From positions 3,356,704 to 3,420,703 of the forward strand of contig NC_045139.1 of the NCBI RefSeq assembly GCF_008831285.2: DNA of 64,000 nucleotides, given 5' to 3'. The DNA comes from Nymphaea colorata (taxonomy: Eukaryota > Streptophyta > Magnoliopsida > Nymphaeales > Nymphaeaceae). A program made the position numbers and the translations under genes. This document shows positions 34,336 through 44,388 of this stretch, piece after piece (position 1 is the stretch's first letter; each line of letters opens with the position of its first letter). The notes below the pieces were generated by a model. The model saw nothing but the letters and a program-made list of their open reading frames with translations. It ran no database searches and was not told the DNA's origin.

Positions 34336-36486
34336 TTTATAATAGATCACATTTAAGATATGATGTAAGCAGGCACTGCTAACTTTTTGAACTCCTAATC
34401 ATCACAAAGTTCAGACTCGGAACTATGCCTAGCCAAGTGGATGGAACTCTTGTTGGTTTTGCTTTTGATTTGGAAATGAAAGAGAAAAACCTCGTTGTTC
34501 ATTAGGTAATGCTCATTACCAGCGAAATTTGACAGAAAAAAGTTCTCGTCCAATTAAGCATCAATATAGTTCACATTCTTCGGATATACTATATAACAAT
34601 AATCATTGTACATATTATATGGCACAGTTGCATTAAGTTAATATGTTGTTGCTCCATGTGCTCGTGCGTGTTTCTGATACATTAAAATGCCAAACAGAAC
34701 AATGCATGATAATTAAATTTTTACATCCAGAGAGATGCAAAACAAAGGCAGGAACACAAAAGAAAGAAACTGCAAGTAAAAATGTATCGTGTTTGTTTTT
34801 AATAATAAAAGGGGAACATTGCTTTCGTCATTATAAAATTATTATATGAAATCTTTAGAGTTGATAAAAAAGTTTAGGTGTATGGAGTTGTTCACCAAGT
34901 AGGGCTACGCATGAGTTACATCTGATAGGAGGGTTTTGTATTTTTTTATTATTTAAAAACAATATTTAAGTAAGAAAATGACTACCAAAAAGCAAGGAAC
35001 AAGACTTCCTTTAGTTGCCTAACTTTAGCCAAATTCATACCTTATTTCGTAATCCTGTGGATCCCTGGATAATTTTGGACCATAAGATTTACTGTGGAGG
35101 ACCTTTTATCTGCATCGTCTTAAAGTTAATACGTCCCTCTTCCTCTCCCGCTCGTTCAAAAACCAGCGGCTCGAAGGAGCTTGGGCCTTTCAATCGAACT
35201 TTTACCTATTCATATCTCTAATAAAAATATCAAATATTTAAAATTGATTTTAAAATTACTGATCCAAGGCAGAAAAGGTCTTCTTTTCTCTTCTCTAATT
35301 GAGGCAATCAAGATCCTTGCTTGCAGTGACATCGACTCGAATGGGGTCCGTCCGATGGTTGCAAGAATGGAATGGAAGGATCAGTTTGAGGAGTCGAAAT
35401 GAAGAGCAGGGAAGGGAATGATGTTTAATTTTGGATCCACTGATGTGTGGCATTTGGCGAGAATATTTGCATACTAAGAAGTTGGAAAGTGGAGAACCAA
35501 AGGGGCTCAGGCTCTTAGGATGGATGCAGTGGAACAGACTTACATAATTTGTTTTATTCTCCAAGTCCAAGTAATTTAATTCATTAATAGTATTGTGCTT
35601 TTCTCCATATGATCGGACTTCGTGAATTCAAAACCAAACCCAATTCTTTTAATTGTTAATCATATCTCAACTTGAAGAAGTCATTGTCATAAATGCTTTA
35701 TGTTTGATCATGGTGGAAACTGTGTGCCTGTACTTGGAAAGGCAACACCGGCTGACTATGTAGGGCCCTTTTAAAAATAGAACGCAAAGGTCGAAATAAA
35801 ATAAAACAAAGCACCCCCGATAACTTTTGGAATTTCAAGAGTCTTCATATATACTTGGAAGAAGGAAAAAAACTATCAATTCAATTTTTTTTTTTTTGAA
35901 ATATTCTCCATCATCGACTTTCATGGTGGCAGGTAAAGATGCTCCACAGCCCAGTCCTGTCCAGAGCCAAAAAAATTTCATGAACAGATTCAAGTTAAAG
36001 TTTCTAAATTTTGACACAGGTCGAAATATCATTTTTAAAATTTTTTATATAAAACAAGTAAAATTTTTTAAATTTACATGTAACTTTTTTTTTTTAATTT
36101 GAGGTGGGGCTAGAGCCCATGCCGCCCCCTCTTGGCTCCACCCCTGGTGTTGTACAAATTTCATCGCATGAGAATCCTAATAGGAATTATTTAGTAGTAC
36201 AAGGGGCAGAATTTGTCAACATTCTACAAGATCCAACTGGTCAATTGGCAGGGGTGGAGACACGTGTGGGCACCCACAAAAATTCTTATTTTCATATTGA
36301 TACGAAATGTTTGCTTTTCTCAACATATAGACTTTTTACATACAGTTTGGACAACCTTCCGAAACATGGAAATAGAGTGACCTCCTAGCAACTTGAAAAC
36401 TAGATTGGATTGGATCTTGGATGAGTTAACCTAAGTTGAGCTAGGGTTAGGCTAATCTCAGTGAGACGAATGCCATAAGTTCGGTC
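34336..36486. other. Intergenic, no gene seen
   Basis: AT-rich with scattered short frames. 35925-36160 has a shape often seen in dispersed plant repeats (a GAGGTGGGGCTAGAGCCC patch near 36102), but I cannot identify the family. Confidence 0.4.
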
Positions 36487-37592
36487 GAGGCTCAAGCAGG
36501 TTACGCTAAAATGGGGGTAAAACTTGACTAAATAGGAGAGAGAATGATCCTCAAGCAAGTCCAAAACCTCATAGGATTGAAACTCTGAAGCTATAGTTCA
36601 GGAGTCATAAATTTTCACTCAAAATTCTTATCTGCAGTCTGAATCATACCAAATGCAGACTCTTTACAGTGCATTCAACCTACCTTTATGACTCTTGAAC
36701 TATAGCTTCAGAGTTTCAATCCTATGAGGTTTTGGACTTGCTTGAGGATCACTCTCTCTCCTATTTAGTCAAGTTTTACCCCCATTTTAGCTTAACCTGC
36801 TTAAGCCTCAACAGGAAAGAGATTCTTGCTTCTAAGTAATATCGGTACTAACTAGAACTGAACCTTTGTTTTGAGATCCAAGAATGGATGTGGAACGCTT
36901 TCCTTCGCTAATCCCATACACATCAAGGTTTTCAGATTTAACAATTGTAAATTTATTGCAATTTTAAGTATATGTCCATTACCCTAGGGGATACATACAT
37001 CAATTATGAGATGGAAACAAACTTAAGGCCTTCAAGTTAACGCAAATATGTGGATTAATCCAATATTATCCTAGATTTCGTAAAGCTAGTATATCAATGA
37101 TAATTAAACATCGGAGCCACCATCTGACTATAATTTTTAGTGTGTTTGAAATTCGATAAATAGGGTTTAGTTTGGATTCCAACCAGCATTTAAAATTGAA
37201 TCTGGTTCAAATCCGACCAGTTTGTTTAAACATTTCAAGTTTGTTGCTTGATCATGGTTTCCTTTATCTCATAATTGATGTATGTATCCCCTAGGGTAAT
37301 GGACATATACTTAAAATTGCAATAAATTTACAATTGTTAAATCTGAAAACCTTGATGTGTACGGGATTAGCGAAGGAAAGCGTTCCACATCCATTCTTGG
37401 ATCTCAAAACAAAGGTTCGGTTCTAGTTAGTACCAATATTACTTAGAAGCAAGAATCTCTTTCCTGTTGAGGCTCAAGCAGGTTAAGCTAAAATGGGGGT
37501 AAAACTTGACTAAATAGGAGAGAGAGTGATCCTCAAACAAGTCCAAAACCTCATAGGATTGAAACTCTGAAGCTATAGTTCAAGAGTCATAG
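36487..37592. repeat. Large foldback repeat with a third partial arm
   Basis: 36687 to about 37018 is the near-perfect reverse complement of about 37258-37591, giving arms of about 330 bp and a loop of about 240 bp. The outer 105-125 bp of the arm also occurs at 36487-36610 in the same orientation as the right arm. Noncoding. A transcript through it would form a long hairpin. Confidence 0.9.
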
Positions 37593-37663
37593 AGGTACTA
37601 ACTAAGATTTAACTTGGACTAAAATGCTGCTCGACCGCTCAACCGCTCTGTCTCAATGGTCTG

Positions 37664-37679
37664 TTGACCAAAATTGACC
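37664..37679 (+). promoter_or_regulatory. Tandem W-box cores upstream of the MYB gene
   Basis: TTGACC occurs at 37664-37669 and 37674-37679, ten bases apart, about 130 bases before the MYB start codon. TTGAC(C/T) is the core bound by WRKY factors. Function is inference. Confidence 0.45.
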
Positions 37680-37803
37680 ATGTTGCATGTCCTGCACTTT
37701 CATGCAGTAACGTGACCTCTCTCTCTTCTCTCTGTAACTTCTATAAGTTCAATATCAAGTTCTAAGGAAGATACGACTGAGGAGTCGATTGAGGTCGTCA
37801 AGG

Positions 37804-38438
37804 ATGGATGAGGCAAGTGGTGGCGCTTTTGAGGCAAAGGGTCGGCCCCGCGTTCACTGGAGGCCAGGAGAGGATGAAAGGCTCCGGCAGCTCGTGGAGC
37901 AATACGGCCCTCAGAACTGGAATGTCATCGCAGAGAAACTCCAAGGTCGCTCAGGTACATGCGAGCTGTTCTCTCTCTTGCAAAAGTTCTTGCAGAAGTT
38001 GGTATTCTTCATCTTCTTTTCTTTGTAGGTAAGAGTTGCAGGTTCAGGTGGATGAATCACCTTGACCCTACGCTTAACAGGAAGCCGGAGGAGGAAGAAA
38101 GCCTTCTTAATGCCGGCCTCTTTGGGAAGAGAAGGTCTCACAACTTCATCAGCAGCAGCAATGGGGACGTCACCATGAGCAACTTCCTAACCAAGCCTTC
38201 CACAGACGAAGAAGGTGCTGATACTTCAGGCCTCTGCAAGGAGATCACCGGAACATCCATGGGGAGCTTTCTCACTTTGGGTACTGAGGATTGCAGACAT
38301 GGAGTGACAACCATGAATGAACAGAGTAGCTATGGGGAGAGTTCTGCTGGTCCGCAGAAGTTCAGTGAGGAACCAGAGGATTCCTGCATAATGCATAAGA
38401 ATGTTGGATTCATAGACTTTCTAGGTGTTGGGACTTAA
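37804..38438 (+). CDS. MYB protein with one intact repeat (subgroup-21-like, R3 mostly lost)
   Basis: Nuclear DNA-binding family. Exons 37804-37954 and 38029-38438 (74-bp GT-AG intron, phase 1) give 186 residues. Exon 1 plus the start of exon 2 form a complete MYB repeat with its three regularly spaced Trp (HWRPGEDERL, NWNVIAEKLQGRSG, KSCRFRWMNHLDP), matching R2 of the MYB52/54/105/117 group. The intron position (after GRSG) is that of R2R3-MYBs. The second repeat should follow LNRKP, but only EEEESLL then NAGLFGKRR remains, so roughly 35-40 residues including its Trp are missing while frame is kept. The C-terminus FIDFLGVG is typical of this subgroup. The start is Met 37804. Could be a truncated competitor-type MYB or a decaying copy. 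Confidence 0.85.
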
Positions 38439-38807
38439 TTTTGCTTCTTTCCAAGAGTTGTAGTTCTTCTCTTTTTGAAGCAATGCCAAGTCCTTGTAGT
38501 TCTTGAACTGCTAGTGCTAAATAATTTTACTAATGGTAATAATTATTCCTGCATGATTGTTATGTGATCTCAAGTCATACTCCCTCCTGCCTCCTCCATA
38601 TTTGCATGCATATTAGCTAGGGTGACGGAATTCGATTGGGTAGGCTTCACTCGTAAATTTTGTTCCAACTGGGAAATTAGTATATAAAGAAAGAAGTTGA
38701 TGCAACCTTAAAAAGCTAGCTAGCTGCATACGAATAAAAACAAAAACATCACTATCCTTCCAACTTACATAAACAATAACGTATATATACACATATATAT
38801 GGTCTGA
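38439..38807. other. MYB 3' flank
   Basis: Probable 3' untranslated region, then AT-rich spacer. No gene seen. Confidence 0.4.
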
Positions 38808-39290
38808 CATTCTTGCCAAGACATTATTCTCATCTTGCTACGGGTTGTAATCCCTAATGAAGAATATAGCTCCATGAGCAAAGGCTACTGTCGTGATTAA
38901 CCCTGAGATGTATTGGTGATGACTATATAAAACAGCTGGAGTAGTAAAGTCTCATGCTACAAATGAATAAGCAAGTAGTAACTCCTAAAGAGGCTACAGC
39001 AAGACCTAATTGAAAATTAATCTAATCTTTATGCCCGTGCCCCAATCAACCTCCAAGAGGAAAATGCGCCTTTATCAGATCCTTCATACTATGGCCAATC
39101 TGAAGTTAGTTCTATACATATGACCAACAACGAGCAAAATGAATGCAATGGCAAAATGATGATGGGCAATATAAGTCAGCCATAAACTTTGAGTTTGTGG
39201 ATGGAAGAAAGGGCGTATTAACATGACTATGACACCATATTCCGTGTGGGAACAGACTACAAATCCATGTCGAGGACCCAACGAATGAAA
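38808..39290 (-). pseudogene. psaB: Nuclear insert of plastid psaB (NUPT), decayed
   Basis: On the minus strand one frame reads [10 protein letters not shown], then [14 protein letters not shown] and GHMYRTNF. After that come nucleotide blocks for the psaB region around residues 270-390 of photosystem I P700 apoprotein A2 (FQLGLAVASLGV, then FAHGAIFFI-like and NVLARM). Stops, substitutions and at least two internal deletions break it, so it is a nonfunctional plastid DNA transfer. The left part (39215-39290) aligns less clearly. Confidence 0.85.
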
Positions 39291-40417
39291 TGAAAAGATC
39301 GGCAGCGTGTTGAAACCGTAGTTGATAAACCCGTAAATCGGGGCACGGATCGGTAGCCAATCGGGTCACTTATTGACTCGTCTGAGTTAAGTCTTTTATT
39401 TTATTTTGGCGGTTTTCAAAAGAAGAAAAATTTGGAGTCTTCAGTCTTTTAAACATTTACTAGAAACGAAATTTTAACAACTTTCTTTTGTCGTTTAGAA
39501 AGTATTTGTACAAAAATAAGTTGTTACTGACACATCATTACATGCTATCACAATGTACTTTTTTAAAAGCTCTCTTGATTTCTCATTACATGCTATCATA
39601 ATGTACTCTTTTTTTTTAAAGCACTCTTTTCTCAAGAGGGAGAGACGAAGGGAGGATGGACTTTTACCGTCGTTGACTGTCCGTGCTAGGTCTTTTTATT
39701 TTGACGGGTTTTAAATAAGGAAATTTTGAAAAATCAGGCTTTACTAAAACTAAAATTTTTAAAACTTCCTTTTGGTTTTCAAAGTATATGTAAGAAAATT
39801 TCTTGTTAACACATCACTAGATTTACCACAAATAAAAATCAGTGAATGGAATGAGAAATCGAAAAAAAATGCAAAAAAAGCAAATTCTTTCTTATTTTTT
39901 TTAGACGGTATTTTTTTAAAAAGTTTTAGACGGCTAATTTATTTATCATGTTTTCTCGCATTTTTTTCAAAAAACAAAAAGCGTCTTTTGTGAGTATGAG
40001 ATATTCAACACAGCAAAGTTCATGAACAATTAAAAATATGTTGTGATAGTTGGAATATGATCATGAAAAGTTAATCTTCTGGTAAGCTTGTGCCAATTCC
40101 ACAACCAAAAGGCTTTCTTGCGGAAAACAATTTTTGGAGCAGAAATGCCTCAAAGGGTATCGTGAGGATGGGGATTCAAGGCAAAGGAAGCCAAGTCCTT
40201 GCATGCAGCATGAAATGAATTCTGATCGCAGACAAAGTCTTTTCGAATGCTTTTGCAGATGAAAACCTTGATACATATTGGGTTTCACATGTCAGTGGAT
40301 GCACTATTTTTTGAATCAGGTAACGTAAGTACTTTTTATTATATAATATTATTCGATGTGGAACATCTCTACGTGGTCAAACTCTAAAAGAAGCTCCATA
40401 ATGAATTCTATATGCAT

Positions 40418-40458
<41 letters not shown>

Positions 40459-40521
40459 GGCTTGTTTAATTACTCAGAGTCATGCATATAATGCGTCCAG
40501 AGAAAGATAACGATGGGGCTT
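39291..40521. other. Intergenic, no gene seen
   Basis: AT-rich. Two short related segments (39535-39560 and 39585-39605, CATTACATGCTATCA) form a local direct repeat. A TA run at 40420-40454. Confidence 0.4.
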
Positions 40522-40524
40522 TTA

Positions 40525-41458
40525 GGGCCCGTTTGATTGTCGGGTGAAATTTAACGTGGTAAATTTATCATGATAAATTTTTCTGAAAAAATTTACAGGA
40601 TGAAATTTCTCCTTCTTCCAATCTGAGGCTCTGTTTGATGCACAAGAAAAATTTAACGTGTTAAATTTAACCCTGTTTGATACACATAAAGAATTTAACA
40701 TGGTAAATTTAACCCTGTTTGATGCAAAAGAAGAATTTAACGTGGTAGATGTTTTTTTTCTTCTCGTCCCAAATGATTTTACTGCAACCACTAGTGAAGA
40801 TTCTTAATCCATAAATTAGGATTACCAAGGAAAAATACAAGCAATACAATTGATTTTTTCATCCCTCCATTACGCATTATAGCAAAAAATAAAATTGAAA
40901 TAACAAGATAAAGTCAAGGTATAAGAGATGGCTACAGAAATCAATCAGCAGAAGCACCAAGAAAAACGAAGGAATTCAAAACTATGATGAATGAGAAAAA
41001 TTAAAAACAAAGAGGAATGCCCTAATCGGTGGTTCAGACGTTTGCCCTGCCGCGAGAGAGAGAGGAATTTACCTCGCAGAAAAGGCTGCAGAACGGTGGT
41101 GACGGCATCAGCAAGAGGGAGAAAGCGAATGCATCGACAAGAGCAAAAGAGAAAGGGAGAAAGCGAACCGGCGGAGGAGCGGAGTGGCGATGGCGGAGTG
41201 GCGACGGTGAGAGGGGAGGTGCGACGGTGAGAAGGCACAAGGCCGAGCGAAGAAGAAGTTGTGGAGGTGAGGAGGTTTGGAGAGAAATGAGGTAAAACGA
41301 AGCATTGTCGAGCGGGTGAAAGTTCACCCGCTCCCTTTTTCATTAAACGGGTGAAATTTCACCCTGTTTGATGCTTGTTTAGTGGAGCGGGTGAAATTTC
41401 ACCCGCTCGTACATTTTTCACCTCTTCCGAGTGATTTACCCCGGCAATCAAACGGGGC
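40525..41458. mobile_element. 934-bp non-autonomous PIF/Harbinger-like element
   Basis: Terminal inverted repeats GGGCCCGTTTGATTGTCGGG (left) and the complement of GCCCCGTTTGATTGCCGGGG (right), with TTA target duplication (40522-40524, 41459-41461). Left subterminal region has three tandem units of about 50 bp (CTGTTTGAT...AATTTAACGTGG, 40630-40748). Right subterminal region has repeated GCGGGTGAAATTTCACCCGC palindromes (41310-41412). The GC-rich middle (41030-41290) has open frames on both strands but no recognisable transposase. Confidence 0.85.
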
Positions 41459-42050
41459 TTAAAGATATAAAAATATTAGAGAGAGAGGGAGAGGGAGAGA
41501 GAGAAAATTTTCTTCTTGTCACGTAAAGAACAATCCCTCTCTGCATAGCGAAGGAATTGGATCCGAGACACCAGTTTTCCTCTCATGTCAAAAGCCAGCC
41601 TTGTCTTTTACCATCTCATCTCCATTTGGGTGTCTCACCTGGTTGGTGGGGGCCGAGATCCAGACTTGTGGGTCCAGACCCGTTTCATCATCAAAAGTGG
41701 TGTTCATTGCTTGTAAAGCTTGCGTAGCTTTCTCTAGTTTATCAATTGACCTCAAAAGTGTAGAATGGCGTCACTGCCGACTTGTCTTCTAATTCATCTT
41801 TTTCTTTTTTTTCCTTGTCGATGGAAAATCGATTGTTGTGGACAATCGCATTGCTTGATTTGCATCTTCTGATCTTCACTAGTTTTGACCATTTAATTAA
41901 TTGCATATGCACTATTTTTTGAAGCACGGTCTTTTTTCACGATGGAAACTACATATGAACATGTAATTGGAAATAATTTCATGGACTTAATTAATTCCCG
42001 CTATTAATACCCGAAAAAATAAAAGCCTGTCAGGTTTTGCTTGTGATCAG

Positions 42051-42163
<113 letters not shown>

Positions 42164-43562
42164 TACCCCAGACAGGCGCCTACCTAGTTTCGACGAAAGA
42201 CCAAAAGAGAAAAAAACAAACATCATGCACTCGCGTGGAATGTACAACTAATTAAGAAAGCTTAATATATTTTTATGGGGAAATACTTGGTAAGATGGAG
42301 TTTCCAAAGTACTTATTTGAAACGGCAGGGGCAGAACTACCTACTATAAAAGAGTTTACCTGAGAGTTATTTTCTCTTTTCTTTTCCACTCATGTGCCAG
42401 ATTAGAGCATTTACAAGTAGTTTTGACTTGTATAAATATGACATATAAGCAGCCTTTTGTTTTTTCAATTGCTTCAAAGACACAGGCCTCAAAATGCATT
42501 AGAATTACTTACATGGAAAAGTAATGGCCCCGCAGTGTAATTCTGTGTATGAATATATAAAGGAAAACAGAACTGGATCTTAGGCCAAAGTGATCTGCTT
42601 CAACTACCCATCGAAAACATCAAATAATTTTTATTTATTTATTTATTAACAACTGAAATCCTCGTGGAAGACATTTTTGAAGTGTTTACCGTGTACCGAC
42701 CATTTTCTCTATGTTGTGTGACTTGTGTCTATAATTAACCAACCAATTTCTTGCTAAATTGTTCGGTGTATTTAAAAGTGGGGCTAGACCCATAAATTTA
42801 GGCAGTTGAAGTTGTAACTTATGAATGGGGACAAAATGGTCATTTAACATATGCATAGAAGGATCTTTGACAAGTCCAAAGGGCTCCCTGTTTTCCTCCG
42901 ATTTTTTACATCAAATAGGAACTTTTACCAAAATGATTTCGATTCTTTAAATGCATATGTGTTATTTGAGCAAATTTAAAGTTATGGGAATAGAGAAATC
43001 ATAATATTATGTTGAAAAGATTGAAACATACTTATCCAGTACAAGTAGTAACAAATCGAATCAACAACCAAAATATAATAAATGTCAAATGCTAAGCTTA
43101 CGGTCCACTTGCTTATGCTCATTAAACAATAACCATTATTCTCCTGACTGTACCGTAACCATATTACATCATACATTTCATGTAAAAGCAATTTGTTTCA
43201 AACATATCGGTTTATATTTTAAATTTTTTATTGAGTTTGGGACTGAGTTAATAAATTGTAATTAAAATTTCCACTTTTTATCTTGAAAACTTATTTCCAC
43301 ATTTAACCTACTCAACTTGACGTTGCTAGGATTCAAATATTCTACGATCTGAAATTTATCCATAGAGAATATGAAGACACATTTTCAACATAAATTTTCA
43401 GAAATAGTGTGTACGCGCAGCTTGACTTGACCATGGTTGATGTTTTAGAACCAACCAATCCTAACTTTGTCTGTTCTACTGGTTATTAGACTTCTTAGGC
43501 CCCAACACAGGAATCGCCCTTCCCCTTTGACAACATATGATAAGCTACATTATCTGAGTTTA

Positions 43563-43564
<2 letters not shown>

Positions 43565-43606
<42 letters not shown>
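43565..43606. repeat. (TA)n microsatellite
   Basis: About 21 TA dinucleotides without interruption. Confidence 0.95.
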
Positions 43607-43607
<1 letters not shown>

Positions 43608-43920
43608 CCACTTCCGGGCTCGGGACCTTGGTTTGGCGGATCCCAACCCGCCCCCTAACAGTTTCGGTTTCTAACCTAAAAAAGAATAAGAACCAGAACA
43701 ATCATCTCATTAATGGCCTCCCTTTATAATTAATATAATTACTGTTGGTTGGTTTTAGTCGTGGACTGCCTACACAGCCCGGAGGCATGAGAAATTAGGA
43801 AGGGTGGGGGGAGGAGCCATCGGGTGTTTTTGAGGTGACGTTGTTAACCTTGTGTTCGCTCAAAGTGTGACTATTCACATGCCAAAGACAAGACTAAATC
43901 CATTGGCTGAACCATGAATC

Positions 43921-44274
43921 TGTTAGCTAATGTGAACGTGTGAGCAATATGTGGAAGTGGAGAGAAATGTTAGTTAATGTGAACGTGTGAGCAATATGTG
44001 GAAGTGGAGATCGTGTAAACATGTGGTGTTTTTTTTAGTTTCTTTTCTTTAGCCATAAAAATAGGAATTAGTGGTTATGTGTCCACAAAATGAGGCTGCT
44101 TTTTGGCAAGTGGCATTAGTGGGTAGTTTTTTCTTTTGTTCTATAAATACTAGTTCCATGCGTGTAATCCAAGGAGTGAGAAAAAGAATGAAAGTGTTGA
44201 GGTCTTTTCAAGTTTTATTTTAACGTGCCCTTTTGTAGTGTTGTTTGGTGTGGGAGTTAGAAAGACTTCCTTCA
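43921..44274 (+). repeat. 5' LTR of Copia-3
   Basis: 354 bp, TGTTAGCTAATGTGAACG to ACTTCCTTCA. Its first 47 bp are tandemly duplicated (second copy from 43968). Confidence 0.95.
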
Positions 44275-44278
44275 ATCT

Positions 44279-44290
44279 TGGTATCAGAGC
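44279..44290 (+). other. Primer binding site of Copia-3
   Basis: TGGTATCAGAGC, four bases after the LTR; initiator tRNA-Met primer. Confidence 0.93.
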
Positions 44291-44388
44291 GCCAGGTTGC
44301 GTGGGCATCTCAAGTATCTTGGAGCATTGCAGAAGCAAGGAACTCCAAATCGCGTGCTATTGGTAAGAGTTATTTTTTGAAAGCTGGT

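Noticed and set aside
36104-36388. 94-codon frame starting MGLEPMPPPLGSTPG
   Set aside because: Resembles the conserved edge of a dispersed plant repeat; no domain.
40945-41343. 132-codon minus-strand frame inside the Harbinger-like element
   Set aside because: Ser/Leu/Pro-rich translation of a GC-rich core with open frames on both strands; no domain recognised.
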